DNA of 64,000 bases from Hydrogenophaga pseudoflava NBRC 102511 (GTDB lineage: Bacteria > Pseudomonadota > Gammaproteobacteria > Burkholderiales > Burkholderiaceae_C), in the NCBI RefSeq assembly GCF_001592285.1, contig NZ_BCWQ01000004.1:216444-280443 (forward strand). The letters are read 5' to 3'. Shown piece by piece: positions 1-9,501 of the stretch; the stretch's first letter is position 1, and each line of letters opens with the position of its first letter. A model generated the notes under the pieces. It made no database searches, was not told the origin of the DNA, and worked only from the letters and a program-made list of their open reading frames with translations. A program made the translations under genes and the position numbers.

Positions 1-800
1 CGCAGGGCCTGGAAGCTGCCGATGGCGACGCCGAACTGTTTGCGTGTGTTCAGGTAGTCGGCCGTCACGGCCACCGTCTTGTCCATCACGCCCACCGCCT
101 CGGCGCAGACGCAGGCGATGCCGATGTCCACCGCGTGTTCCAAGGCGGTCAGGCCATCCGCCGTGACCAGCGTGGCCGCGGCGTTCTGCAAGCTCACCTC
201 GGCCGCACGGCCGCCATCCTGGGTGCCATACCCTTGAGTGGACACGCCATCGGCGTTGCGCTCGACCAGGAAGAGGGCGATCTGGCCGTTGGCCATGGCC
301 GGCACGAGGAAGGCGTCGGCGTGGTCGCCCGCGGGCACCACGCTTTTGGTGCCGCTGAGGGTCCAGCCGCTGCCCGCCTGCGCGGCGGTGGTCTTGCAGA
401 GGTCGAGCTGGTAGCGCGCACCGCGCTCCTGCTGCGCCAGCACCACCAAGGCCTCGCCCGCTGCGATCTTCGGCAGCCAGGCCGCCTTCACCTCGGCGCC
501 ACCGTAGGCGCCGATCACGCCGCTGGTGACCAAGGTCTGCGCCAACGGTTCAAGCACGATGCCGCGGCCCAGCTCCTCCATAACCACCATGCCTTCGACC
601 GGTCCCATGCCCAGGCCTCCGTCGGCTTCGCTGATGTACAGGCCGCCGAGGCCGAGTTCGGCCAGCTCGTTGTAGGCCGTGCGGTCAAAGCCGCCGGCCT
701 TCACGATGGCGCGGCGGCGCTCGAAGTCGTAGCCCTTGTCGACCCACTTGCGCACCGCGTCGCGCAACTGTTCCTGGTCGTCGCTGAAATCGAAATCCAT
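1..800 (-). CDS. Acyl-CoA dehydrogenase, small partner (3' end beyond window)
   Basis: Flavin-dependent acyl-CoA dehydrogenase, which catalyses alpha,beta-desaturation of an acyl-CoA in beta-oxidation or a related catabolic route. The frame starts at ATG 800 (MDFDFSDDQEQLRDAVRKWV) and stays open to the left edge, so at least 266 residues are present and the C-terminal helical domain is missing. The N-terminal alpha domain is clear, and the middle carries the beta-barrel region with a GTK-type turn before SVVPAGDHADAF. It lies 10 bp downstream of a second, distinct acyl-CoA dehydrogenase gene on the same strand, so the two are probably co-transcribed and may form a heteromeric enzyme. The substrate cannot be told from the sequence. 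Confidence 0.9.
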   Translation of the reverse strand, partial: MDFDFSDDQEQLRDAVRKWVDKGYDFERRRAIVKAGGFDRTAYNELAELGLGGLYISEADGGLGMGPVEGMVVMEELGRGIVLEPLAQTLVTSGVIGAYGGAEVKAAWLPKIAAGEALVVLAQQERGARYQLDLCKTTAAQAGSGWTLSGTKSVVPAGDHADAFLVPAMANGQIALFLVERNADGVSTQGYGTQDGGRAAEVSLQNAAATLVTADGLTALEHAVDIGIACVCAEAVGVMDKTVAVTADYLNTRKQFGVAIGSFQAL

Positions 801-810
801 GTCTGTCTCC

Positions 811-1992
811 TTAGCCGAGGACCGTCTGGGCAACGATGTTGCGCTGCACTTCGTTGGAGCCACCATAGATGGTGGTCTTGCGCATGTTGAAGTAGGTCGA
901 CGCGAGCGGTGCGTTGGCCACCACCCCGCCCGGGAAGTTGCCCTGCCAGCCGGCCTCCATGGCTTCCTCGATGAAGGGCAGGCTGAACGGGCCGGCGGCC
1001 AGCATCATCAGCTCCGCGTAGCGCTGCTGGATCTCGCTGCCCTTGATCTTGAGCAGACCGGCGATGTCCAGCGACTGCTTGCCCGACTTCTCGGCCGACA
1101 GCACCCGCAGCACCAGCATTTCCAGCGCCACGATGTCCACTTCCAGCAGCGCAATCTGGTCGCGGAAGCGCAGGTCGTCCCACATACCTTCGGCTTTGGC
1201 GATGCGTTTGAGGCGTTCCAGCTCGCGTTTGGCGCGGTTGACGTCGGCGATGTTGGTGCGTTCGTGCGAGAGCAGGTGCTTGGCGTAGGTCCAGCCCTTG
1301 TTCTCTTCGCCGATCAGGTTCTCCACCGGCACCTTGACGTTGTCGAAGAAGACCTCGTTGACCTCGCACTCACCATCCAGCAGCTTGATCGGGCGCACCG
1401 TCACGCCGGGCGACTTCATGTCCACCAGCAGGAAACTGATGCCGGTCTGCGGTTTGCCTTCGGTGCTGGTGCGCACGAGGCAGAAGATCCACTCGCCGTA
1501 TTGGCCCAGCGTGGTCCAGGTCTTCTGGCCGTTGACCAGGTAGTGGTCACCCTGGCGCTCGGCGCGGGTCTTGACCGAGGCCAGGTCCGAGCCCGAGCCG
1601 GGTTCGCTGTAGCCCTGGCTCCACCACACTTCACCGCTGGCAATGCCGGGCAGGAAACGTTCCTGCTGTTCCTTGTTGCCGAACGCCATGATCACCGGCG
1701 CCACCATCACCGGGCCGAAGGGCACGATGCGCGGCGCGCCGGCCAGGGCGCATTCTTCTTCGAACAGGTGCTTCTGCACGGCTGTCCAGCCCGGGCCGCC
1801 GAACTCCTTGGGCCAGCCGTAGCCCAGCCAGCCCTTCTTGCCGAGGATCTTGGCCCAGCGCTGCATGTCGTCGCGCGAGAGGCGCAGCGCGTTGTGGACC
1901 TTGTGGGCGATGTCGGCGGGCAGGTTGTCCTTGACCCAGCCGCGAATCTCGTCGCGGAACGCCAGCTCTTGCGGCGTGAATGCCAAATCCAT
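811..1992 (-). CDS. Acyl-CoA dehydrogenase, large partner
   Basis: Full-length (393 aa) acyl-CoA dehydrogenase with N-terminal helical, central beta and C-terminal helical domains. Recognisable stretches are WSQGYSEPGSGSDLAS (FAD/substrate region, near residue 122) and the C-terminal IYGGSNEVQRNIVAQ. In medium-chain enzymes the catalytic base is the Glu directly before the Gly-Thr of this C-terminal motif; here that position is Gly. The base must therefore sit elsewhere, as in isovaleryl-CoA-type enzymes, or be supplied by the partner subunit encoded just downstream. A GGAGAC ribosome site precedes ATG 1992. An imperfect palindrome upstream (2058-2069) could be a regulator site. Confidence 0.92.
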   Translation of the reverse strand: MDLAFTPQELAFRDEIRGWVKDNLPADIAHKVHNALRLSRDDMQRWAKILGKKGWLGYGWPKEFGGPGWTAVQKHLFEEECALAGAPRIVPFGPVMVAPVIMAFGNKEQQERFLPGIASGEVWWSQGYSEPGSGSDLASVKTRAERQGDHYLVNGQKTWTTLGQYGEWIFCLVRTSTEGKPQTGISFLLVDMKSPGVTVRPIKLLDGECEVNEVFFDNVKVPVENLIGEENKGWTYAKHLLSHERTNIADVNRAKRELERLKRIAKAEGMWDDLRFRDQIALLEVDIVALEMLVLRVLSAEKSGKQSLDIAGLLKIKGSEIQQRYAELMMLAAGPFSLPFIEEAMEAGWQGNFPGGVVANAPLASTYFNMRKTTIYGGSNEVQRNIVAQTVLG

Positions 1993-2057
1993 GCTTGTCT
2001 CCGTGGTCGGGTGATCGTTGGTCGCCGGGGGCGGCGGCCCGATCCACGAAGTTTCGC

Positions 2058-2069
2058 ACGACCGTTCGT
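2058..2069. promoter_or_regulatory. Possible TetR-type operator upstream of the acyl-CoA dehydrogenase pair
   Basis: The sequence ACGACCGTTCGT matches its own reverse complement at 10 of 12 positions. It lies 66-77 bases upstream of the dehydrogenase start, between that gene and the convergently placed end of the yceH-like gene. Palindromes of the ACGAACG..CGTTCGT kind are often bound by TetR-family regulators of fatty-acid catabolism in beta-proteobacteria. No regulator gene lies next to it, so the assignment is tentative. Confidence 0.3.
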
Positions 2070-2070
2070 T

Positions 2071-2742
2071 TTATGGCTGTCCGGGCTGCGACAAACCCAG
2101 CTGGTCCCGAAGGTCGGCCAGCTGGGCCTGGAGGGTCGCCACCGTGGCTTCCAGAGTGGCGACGCGCTCCACCAGGGCACTGTCGCCGGGTGAGCTTTCG
2201 GGTACCGCCGGGGCCGACATGTCCACCGGGCCACACAGCAGGTGCGTCCAGCGTTGCTCGCGGGCACCGGGCGCGCGCGGCAGCTTGACGACCAGCGGGC
2301 CACCCTTCTCGTCGCTGCGGTCCTGCATTTCTTCCAGGAAGCCCTCCACCGAGGCGATGTCCAGAAACTTGTACCAGCGGTCGGCGTTGATGCGCAGTTC
2401 GCCCGCCGTCTGCGGGCCGCGCAGCATCAGCAGGCCCAGCAAGGTGGCCGACTGGTCTGGCACGCCGGCCGCGCGCGGGAGGTTGTGTTCATAGCGCGGC
2501 ACGCGCGAGCCGCTGGACTCGATGACCATGCTGTAGTCGCGCAGCACATCGATGGCGTCGCTGATCTGGGCCTCGCTGAGGCTCATCACCGGTTCCCGTG
2601 CGGTCTTCTGGTTGCAGCCGCCGTGCAGGCTGTTGAGCGAGAGCGGGTAGCTGTCGGGCACGGTGCGGGCCTTTTCCATCAGGGTGGCCAACACGCGGGC
2701 TTCGACTGGCGACAGGGGGCGGGTGCGGAAATCGTGGTTCAT
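2071..2742 (-). CDS. YceH family protein (DUF480)
   Basis: A 223-residue protein of the YceH/DUF480 family, built from two tandem winged-helix domains; its cellular role is not established. Family hallmarks are the N-terminal [15 protein letters not shown], the segment [20 protein letters not shown], and [23 protein letters not shown] in the second domain. The C-terminal 40 residues ([20 protein letters not shown]) form a short coiled coil. I chose ATG 2742 ([12 protein letters not shown]) because homologues start just before [11 protein letters not shown]; an upstream in-frame ATG at 2784 would add an unconserved 14 residues. It is divergent from purN with a 48 bp gap. Confidence 0.85.
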   Translation of the reverse strand: MNHDFRTRPLSPVEARVLATLMEKARTVPDSYPLSLNSLHGGCNQKTAREPVMSLSEAQISDAIDVLRDYSMVIESSGSRVPRYEHNLPRAAGVPDQSATLLGLLMLRGPQTAGELRINADRWYKFLDIASVEGFLEEMQDRSDEKGGPLVVKLPRAPGAREQRWTHLLCGPVDMSAPAVPESSPGDSALVERVATLEATVATLQAQLADLRDQLGLSQPGQP

Positions 2743-2790
2743 TACACTTGGCGGCCCCAGCGGGCGCTGAATCGGTCGGTACATCGGGTC

Positions 2791-3369
2791 GTGAACAAGA
2801 ACATCGTCATTCTCATCTCAGGCAGCGGCTCCAACATGGCCGCCATCGTCCAGGCGGCCCAAAAGGGCCGCTGGCGTGAGCGCTTTGGTACCCAGGTGGC
2901 GGCCGTCATCAGCAACAAGGCCGAGGCCGGTGGGCTGGCCTGGGCCCGCGAACACCACATCCCGACGGCCAGTTTCGACCACAAGGCCTACGCCTCGCGC
3001 GAGGCCTTCGATGCGGCCCTGATGACCGAAATCGACCGCCACCAGCCGGCGCTGGTTGTGCTGGCTGGCTTCATGCGCATCCTCACGCCCGGTTTTGTGC
3101 AGCACTATGACGGCCGGCTGATCAACATCCACCCCAGCCTGCTGCCGGCTTTCCCTGGCCTGCACACCCACCAGCGCGCCATCGACGCCGGCTGCCGGTT
3201 CGGCGGCTGCACCGTGCACCGCGTGACGGCCGAGCTGGACCACGGTGAGTACCTGGACCAGGCGGTGGTGCCCATCCTGCCGGGCGACACCGCCCAGACC
3301 CTCGCCGCCCGCGTGCTCACGCAGGAACACCTGATCTATCCGCGGGTGGTCGAGCGGCTGATCAGCTGA
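2791..3369 (+). CDS. purN: Phosphoribosylglycinamide formyltransferase 1
   Basis: GAR transformylase, which transfers the formyl group of 10-formyl-THF to GAR in de novo purine synthesis in the cytosol. The 192-residue product has the usual length. The N-terminal glycine loop ISGSGSNM binds phosphate. The catalytic triad is present: Asn and His in [11 protein letters not shown] and Asp in [10 protein letters not shown]. The start is taken as GTG 2791 (giving [15 protein letters not shown]); longer readings upstream run over the yceH promoter region. It ends immediately against the convergent prfC stop codon with no spacer, so no room remains for a dedicated terminator. Confidence 0.95.
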   Translation: MNKNIVILISGSGSNMAAIVQAAQKGRWRERFGTQVAAVISNKAEAGGLAWAREHHIPTASFDHKAYASREAFDAALMTEIDRHQPALVVLAGFMRILTPGFVQHYDGRLINIHPSLLPAFPGLHTHQRAIDAGCRFGGCTVHRVTAELDHGEYLDQAVVPILPGDTAQTLAARVLTQEHLIYPRVVERLIS

Positions 3370-4989
3370 TCACATCGACTTGTGGAACACCAGGCCTGCG
3401 TGCTCGCGCATGGCGTGGAACCTGATCTTGGGCCAGTTGGCCTCGACCGCGCGCAGCGTTGCCATGTGGTCCAGCAGCACGGTGGGGGCATCCACGGCGT
3501 CCAGCGCCACGCGGTGGGCGTTGGCGTCCATGAAGCGCTTGAGCTCCTGTTCGCCGCCGTCCTCGGGTGCACAGGTCACCCAGCGCGTCACGTTGTAGTT
3601 GCTGCCCGTGATGCGGGCCTTGACGCCGTACTCGTGCTCCAGCCGGTGGGCCACCACTTCGAACTGCAGCTGACCGACAGCGCCCAGCAGCAGCACCGTG
3701 CCGGCGATCGGCCGGAACACCTGGATCGCGCCTTCTTCGCCCAGCTGGGTCAGGCCGGCGCGCAGCTGCTTGGTCTTGAGCGGGTCGGCCACTTCCACGC
3801 TGCGGATGATTTCCGGCGCGAAGAAGGGCAGGCCGGTGAACTGCAGGGCCTCTCCCTCAGTCAGGGTGTCGCCCAGCTGCAGCACGCCGTGGTTCGGTAT
3901 GCCGATGATGTCGCCGGCAAAGGCCTCGTCCAGCAGCTCGCGGCGCTGCGACAGGAAGCTGACCACGGTGTTGGGCCGCAGCTCCTTGCCGCTGCGCACC
4001 ACCTTCAGGCGCATGCCACGCTCGAAGTGGCCGCTGGCGCAGCGCACGAAGGCGATGCGGTCACGATGCGCCGGGTCCATGTTGGCCTGGATCTTGAACA
4101 CCACGCCGGTGAACTTGGGCTCGGTCGGCTCCACCGTGCGCTGGATCGCGGCCTTGGCGCCCGGGGACGGGGCCAGGTCGACCAGCGCATCCAGCACCTC
4201 GCGCACACCGAAGTTGTTGACGGCCGAGCCGAACAGCATGGGCGTCTGATGACCGTCGAGAAAGGCCTGCTTGTCGAAGGCGGGTGAGGCGCCCTCGACC
4301 AGCTCTAGCTCATCCTTGGCGGCGCTCCATTCCATGCCAAAGCGGCGGGCGCTCTCGGCGTTGTCCAGGCCGGCCAGCACTTCCTCGTCGCCGCCGCGGC
4401 GGTCTTCACCGGCGGCGAACACGCGCATCTGGTCTTCGCGGCGGTCGTACACGCCGCGGAAGGTCTTGCCCATGCCGACCGGCCAGGTGAAGGGCACGAC
4501 CGTCATGCCCAGCTCGCGTTCGATCTCATCCATCAGGTCCAGCGGGGCCTTGACCTCGCGGTCCATCTTGTTGACGAAGGTGAGGATGGGCGTGTTGCGC
4601 GCACGGCAGACCTGCAGCAGGCGGCGGGTCTGCGGTTCCACGCCGTTGCCGGCGTCGATCACCATCAGCGCGGCGTCCACCGCGGTGAGCACGCGGTAGG
4701 TGTCTTCCGAGAAGTCCTGGTGGCCCGGGGTGTCCAGCAGGTTGATGACGCAGTCGCGGTACTCCATCTGCATCACGGACGACGCGACGGAAATACCCCG
4801 CTGCTTTTCGATCTCCATCCAGTCGGAGGTGGCGTGGCGCGCGGCCTTGCGCGCCTTGACCGAGCCGGCGATGTTGATGGCGCCCGAGAACAGCAGCAGC
4901 TTCTCGGTCAGGGTGGTCTTACCCGCGTCGGGGTGCGAAATGATGGCGAAGGTGCGGCGGCGCTGCACCTGTTGGGCGATGTCGGACAT
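3370..4989 (-). CDS. prfC: Peptide chain release factor 3
   Basis: RF3, a translational GTPase that recycles RF1/RF2 from the ribosome after peptide release. The 539-residue length is typical. The GTPase motifs are intact: HPDAGKTT (19-26), switch II DTPGH (86-90) and NKMD (140-143). The middle matches the EF-G-like domains and includes the RF3-specific ATSDWMEIEKQRGISV region. The gene is a single transcription unit, divergent from the rRNA methyltransferase with a 34 bp gap and convergent with purN. Confidence 0.97.
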   Translation of the reverse strand: MSDIAQQVQRRRTFAIISHPDAGKTTLTEKLLLFSGAINIAGSVKARKAARHATSDWMEIEKQRGISVASSVMQMEYRDCVINLLDTPGHQDFSEDTYRVLTAVDAALMVIDAGNGVEPQTRRLLQVCRARNTPILTFVNKMDREVKAPLDLMDEIERELGMTVVPFTWPVGMGKTFRGVYDRREDQMRVFAAGEDRRGGDEEVLAGLDNAESARRFGMEWSAAKDELELVEGASPAFDKQAFLDGHQTPMLFGSAVNNFGVREVLDALVDLAPSPGAKAAIQRTVEPTEPKFTGVVFKIQANMDPAHRDRIAFVRCASGHFERGMRLKVVRSGKELRPNTVVSFLSQRRELLDEAFAGDIIGIPNHGVLQLGDTLTEGEALQFTGLPFFAPEIIRSVEVADPLKTKQLRAGLTQLGEEGAIQVFRPIAGTVLLLGAVGQLQFEVVAHRLEHEYGVKARITGSNYNVTRWVTCAPEDGGEQELKRFMDANAHRVALDAVDAPTVLLDHMATLRAVEANWPKIRFHAMREHAGLVFHKSM

Positions 4990-5011
4990 AACCCTCGATT
5001 ATCCCCGGTGG

Positions 5012-5017
5012 GACAAT
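5012..5017 (+). promoter_or_regulatory. -10 element placed six bases from the start codon (leaderless-type promoter)
   Basis: GACAAT is followed by ACCGGC and then the ATG at 5024. With the usual 6-7 base distance from -10 to the transcript start, the mRNA would begin at or next to the A of the start codon. No Shine-Dalgarno sequence is present. The -35 region (around 4989) is not recognisable and overlaps the divergent prfC start. Confidence 0.45.
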
Positions 5018-5023
5018 ACCGGC

Positions 5024-6289
5024 ATGAACCCGAAAGCCCTTCTGGACGAAAGCGCCAGCCTGATCGAGAAAGTCTTCAAGTTCGACCACCCGGCCGATGC
5101 CATCGTGGCGCGCCATTTCCGCGAGAACAGGTCGCTCGGCCCGCGCGAGCGGGCCACTCTGTCGGACACCGTGTTTGCCGTGCTGCGCGAACGCCTGAAG
5201 TTCGAGTGGCTGGCCCGTTCCGGCAGCGGGTCCAAATGGCGTCGACTGGCCATTCTGGGGTTTCCCGGGGAGCACGACTACCTCAAGAGCGCGCTGACGG
5301 ATGCAGAGAAGGAATGGTGGAACGCCTGCGGGAAAGTGGGCGATGCGCAGTTGCTGGCTCCGCATCGCCACAACTTGCCCGAGTGGCTGGCGCAGGCGCT
5401 TCGAGAGCAGTTGGGAGACGAGTTCGATGCCCTGGCCGCAAGCCTGCTGCGTCCGGCACCGCTGGACCTGCGGGTGAATGCGCTCAAACAAAAGCGCGAC
5501 GCTGCATTGGCGGGTGTGCGCAGTGCCGGATGGCCTGCCGAGCCGACGCCGTACTCACCGCTGGGCATTCGGCTGGAGGGCAAGCCCAATCTGTCCAAGC
5601 TGCCTCTGTTCACTGCGGGCGAGGTGGAGGTGCAGGACGAGGGCTCGCAACTTCTGGCCCTGTTGCTCGGGGCCAAGCGCGGGGAGATGGTGGCCGACTT
5701 CTGCGCTGGCGCAGGGGGCAAGACGCTGGCGATCGGGTCGTCCATGAAGAACACAGGCCGCCTTTATGCTTTCGACACCTCGGCCCACCGACTCGATGCC
5801 ATCAAGCCCCGGCTGGCGCGCAGCGGCCTGTCGAACGTGCATCCGGTGGCGATTGCCCACGAACGGGATGAGCGCATCAAGCGGCTGGCCGGGAAAATGG
5901 ACCGGGTGCTGGTCGACGCACCGTGTTCCGGGCTGGGGACGTTGCGCCGCAGCCCGGATCTGAAGTGGCGCCAGACGACCGAGACCGTGGCGGCGCAGGC
6001 GGATCTCCAGCAGCGCATTCTGCTCAGCGCGGCCCGTCTGCTCAAACCCGGTGGGCGGCTGGTCTACGCGACCTGCAGCCTGCTGCTTCAGGAGAACGAA
6101 GCCGTGGCGAGGGCCTTCGGGTTGGCGCATCCCGAATTCGAGCCTCTGTCGGTGGCCGATCTGCTCGCCGTGGCCCAGGTCGGAGAGGCCGCGTCCCTGT
6201 GCAGTCCGGATGGGCTGCACATGAGGTTGTGGCCGCACCGGCACGGCACGGACGGCTTCTTCGCCGCCGCATGGCAGAAAAAAGGCTGA
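5024..6289 (+). CDS. RsmB/NOP-type RNA (cytosine-5) methyltransferase
   Basis: SAM-dependent RNA m5C methyltransferase, probably acting on 16S rRNA, 421 aa. The SAM-binding loop is VADFCAGAGGKT (223-234). Both catalytic cysteines are present: Cys301 in DAPCSGLGT, which releases the product, and Cys351 in YATCSLL, which forms the covalent bond with C6. The N-terminal 140 residues form a NusB-like RNA-binding segment. The start ATG 5024 gives MNPKALLDES and is supported by the closely spaced -10 element. It resembles RsmB (Fmu) but is not close enough to name the target base. It is followed by a 136 bp gap before the desaturase. Confidence 0.88.
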   Translation: MNPKALLDESASLIEKVFKFDHPADAIVARHFRENRSLGPRERATLSDTVFAVLRERLKFEWLARSGSGSKWRRLAILGFPGEHDYLKSALTDAEKEWWNACGKVGDAQLLAPHRHNLPEWLAQALREQLGDEFDALAASLLRPAPLDLRVNALKQKRDAALAGVRSAGWPAEPTPYSPLGIRLEGKPNLSKLPLFTAGEVEVQDEGSQLLALLLGAKRGEMVADFCAGAGGKTLAIGSSMKNTGRLYAFDTSAHRLDAIKPRLARSGLSNVHPVAIAHERDERIKRLAGKMDRVLVDAPCSGLGTLRRSPDLKWRQTTETVAAQADLQQRILLSAARLLKPGGRLVYATCSLLLQENEAVARAFGLAHPEFEPLSVADLLAVAQVGEAASLCSPDGLHMRLWPHRHGTDGFFAAAWQKKG

Positions 6290-6324
6290 CACGACCGCGT
6301 TGATTTCATATTGTGGTGTGCGGC

Positions 6325-6353
6325 TTGGGGAATTTCACCCCCACCAGTAAAAT
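6325..6353 (+). promoter_or_regulatory. Probable sigma-70 promoter of the desaturase gene
   Basis: TTGGGG (6325-6330) and TAAAAT (6348-6353) are separated by 17 bases. Transcription would start near 6360, leaving a leader of about 65 bases before ATG 6426, which has an AGGAAA ribosome site. This accounts for most of the gap after the methyltransferase gene. Confidence 0.5.
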
Positions 6354-6425
6354 TGAAGGCTATCCCGCCAGGCGCCCGCAGCGGGATCTTCATGTTGTTA
6401 CGCCGGGCGCGCACATAGGAAATCA

Positions 6426-7652
6426 ATGTTTTCTTCCGATTACGGCCTCCTGTCCTATCTCTGGGACGGGCTGATTCAGTTTCTGGCCGACGGCCTTACC
6501 CAGGCCACCTGGTGGCAAGCCATCATCGCGGCGCTGGTGATGACGCACATCACCATCGCCAGTGTCACGATCTACCTGCACCGCCACTCGGCGCACCGCT
6601 CGCTGGACCTGCACCCGATCGCCTCCCACTTCTTCCGCTTCTGGCTGTGGATGACCACGGGTATGGTCACCAAGGAGTGGACCGCGATCCACCGCAAGCA
6701 TCACGCGAAATGTGAACACGAGGGCGATCCGCACAGCCCGGTTGTGTTCGGCATCAAGAAGGTGTTTTTCGAAGGCAGCGAGCTGTACCGTGCCGAGGCC
6801 AAGAACCAGGAGACCCTGGCCCGCTATGGCCACAACACCCCGGACGACTGGATCGAGCGAAACCTCTACACGGGTCGCTCGCGGCTGGGCGTGAGCCTGA
6901 TGCTGATCATCGATGTGGCACTTTTCGGTGCACTCGGGCTGACGGTGTGGGCGATCCAGATGGCGTGGATCCCCATCACTGCCGCCGGCATCATCAACGG
7001 CATCGGTCACTGGTGGGGCTATCGCAACTTCGAGGCGGCGGATGCCAGCACCAACGTGTCGCCCTGGGGCATCATCATTGGTGGTGAGGAGTTGCACAAC
7101 AACCATCACACCTACCCGACGTCCGCCAAGCTCTCGGTCAAGCCCTACGAGTTCGACATCGGCTGGATGTACATCACCATCCTGAAGACTTTCGGGCTGG
7201 CCTCGGTGAAGAAGCTGCCGCCCAAGATGGCCTTCGGTGCCGTCAAGCCGGTGGCGGATGAAAAGACCCTGGAAGCGATCATCGCCAACCGCTATGAGGT
7301 CATGGCCGGCTATGCCCGCGAACTGCGTGTGGCCTGCCAGCGCGAGGTCGAGGCACTCAAGAGCCGCAGTGGCGATGTGTCCGCGCTCGAAGCGGCCCGC
7401 CGCTGGCTGCACCGAGATGAAGACAAGGTGCCGGCGGCGGTGAAGCCTCAGCTGGCACAGGCCCGTGCCGAGCACCCTGTGCTGGACAAGATGGTCACCA
7501 TGCGGGAAGAGCTGCGCTCGCTCTGGACTGGTACGAACGCCACACGTGAACAACTGGCCGCCGACCTGCAAGCCTGGTGCCGCCGTGCCGAAGAGAGCGG
7601 CATCGCCGCCCTGCGCGATTTTTCGATCCAGCTGCGTTCCGCGCGCGCCTGA
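6426..7652 (+). CDS. Membrane acyl (delta-9 type) fatty acid desaturase
   Basis: Di-iron integral membrane desaturase of the acyl-CoA/acyl-lipid family, inserting a double bond in fatty acyl chains (408 aa). The three histidine boxes are complete: HRHSAH (52-57), HRKHH (89-93) and HNNHH (224-228). They sit between hydrophobic segments around 28-50, 66-82 and 155-185. Residues from about 275 on form a soluble, charged helical extension of about 130 residues that is longer than in minimal desaturases; its role is unknown. The gene ends at a strong bidirectional terminator. It probably tunes membrane fluidity alongside the fab genes at the far end of the window. Confidence 0.9.
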   Translation: MFSSDYGLLSYLWDGLIQFLADGLTQATWWQAIIAALVMTHITIASVTIYLHRHSAHRSLDLHPIASHFFRFWLWMTTGMVTKEWTAIHRKHHAKCEHEGDPHSPVVFGIKKVFFEGSELYRAEAKNQETLARYGHNTPDDWIERNLYTGRSRLGVSLMLIIDVALFGALGLTVWAIQMAWIPITAAGIINGIGHWWGYRNFEAADASTNVSPWGIIIGGEELHNNHHTYPTSAKLSVKPYEFDIGWMYITILKTFGLASVKKLPPKMAFGAVKPVADEKTLEAIIANRYEVMAGYARELRVACQREVEALKSRSGDVSALEAARRWLHRDEDKVPAAVKPQLAQARAEHPVLDKMVTMREELRSLWTGTNATREQLAADLQAWCRRAEESGIAALRDFSIQLRSARA

Positions 7653-7692
7653 CGGAATCGAGCAGCCCGTGCCACGACGTGGCGCGGGCAAC

Positions 7693-7724
7693 AAAAAAGC
7701 CGCTGTGAAAACAGCGGCTTTTTT
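7693..7724. terminator. Bidirectional rho-independent terminator (desaturase / rpmG)
   Basis: A perfect 14-base stem, AAAAAAGCCGCTGT, pairs with ACAGCGGCTTTTTT around a GAAA loop. The A tract on the left and the U tract on the right let it stop transcription from both sides, serving the plus-strand desaturase and the minus-strand rpmB-rpmG unit. Confidence 0.92.
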
Positions 7725-7752
7725 GTTGGGTCGAACCGGAAGCAGGGCCGAA

Positions 7753-7923
7753 TCACTTCAGCTTGATTTCCTTGTAGTCCACGTGCTTGCGAGCCTTGGG
7801 ATCAAATTTCTTGATCAGCATCTTCTCGGGTGTGGTCTTCTTGTTCTTGGTGGTGGTGTAGAAGTGGCCGGTTCCAGCAGTGGATTCCAGCTTGATCTTC
7901 TCGCGTGCGCCTTTGGTTGCCAT
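7753..7923 (-). CDS. rpmG: 50S ribosomal protein L33
   Basis: Small basic ribosomal protein of the large subunit, 56 residues ([15 protein letters not shown]...), the normal size. The motif [16 protein letters not shown] is characteristic. It carries no CxxC zinc pairs, so it is the zinc-free (C-minus) form. The start is ATG 7923; the same frame is open further upstream but runs into rpmB. It lies 11 bp after rpmB, in the standard rpmB-rpmG pair. Confidence 0.97.
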   Translation of the reverse strand: MATKGAREKIKLESTAGTGHFYTTTKNKKTTPEKMLIKKFDPKARKHVDYKEIKLK

Positions 7924-7934
7924 GTCGTGACTCC

Positions 7935-8168
7935 TTAAGCCTGGCCACGTGCGCGCAGGTCGGCGAGCACAGCGTCGATACCGTTCTTGTCGATCAGGCG
8001 CAGGGCAGCGCCCGACACGCGCAGACGAACCCAGCGGTTCTCGCTCTCGACCCAGAAACGGCGGTATTGCAGGTTCGGCAGGAACCGGCGCTTGGTTTTG
8101 TTGTTGGCGTGGGAAACGTTGTTCCCGACCATGGGCTTCTTGCCCGTGACGTCGCAGACGCGTGCCAT
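7935..8168 (-). CDS. rpmB: 50S ribosomal protein L28
   Basis: Large-subunit ribosomal protein, 77 residues. The N-terminal [20 protein letters not shown] and the central [13 protein letters not shown] are family hallmarks. It is first in the rpmB-rpmG operon. Transcription probably comes from the TATAAT promoter about 170 bp upstream, so the mRNA has an unusually long leader (about 8169-8332) that could host ribosomal-protein feedback control. I could not identify a specific binding structure there. Confidence 0.97.
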   Translation of the reverse strand: MARVCDVTGKKPMVGNNVSHANNKTKRRFLPNLQYRRFWVESENRWVRLRVSGAALRLIDKNGIDAVLADLRARGQA

Positions 8169-8338
8169 GAGGACACTCCGATACTTCTATACAGCTGCCG
8201 CAGCGGGTCGGCCGATCTGATGCGTCAGAAACGACCGACTGGCGGTTGAGCCTCACCTCGCCAGGAAAGGGTGGCGGTAACCCGGGAAATTGCCTCAAAC
8301 CAAGTCAAACAGGCTCGGTCCACTCAGCAAAGCCGCAC

Positions 8339-8368
8339 ATTATAGACCGACCGATGGATGGCGGTCCA
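8339..8368 (-). promoter_or_regulatory. Probable promoter of rpmB-rpmG
   Basis: On the minus strand a perfect -10 TATAAT (8344-8339) lies 18 bases downstream of TGGACC (8368-8363). The predicted start is near 8332, leaving a leader of about 165 bases before rpmB. Confidence 0.6.
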
Positions 8369-8403
8369 CCGTCAGTCGGCTTGCGGGGGCGAGGTCTGGT
8401 GTT

Positions 8404-9384
<981 letters not shown>

Positions 9385-9501
9385 TTAGAGTCGGTGGGTG
9401 TGCTCAGAGTCGTGATGTCCGGTGGTCACATCGCCGCGCTGAGGATTGATCAGCATTGTATGAAACGCGCCTTGGGCGCATTCGACACAAAGGTTTTAGA
9501 C

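Noticed and set aside
736..2193. A 485-codon plus-strand frame across the acyl-CoA dehydrogenase pair
   Set aside because: It crosses two real genes and their junction in antisense; no homology-like text.
9400..9440. GTGA and TCAC halves that resemble a CRP site between trxB and the CRP-type gene
   Set aside because: The halves are 10 bases apart instead of the six needed between TGTGA and TCACA, so it is not a CRP site as normally defined.
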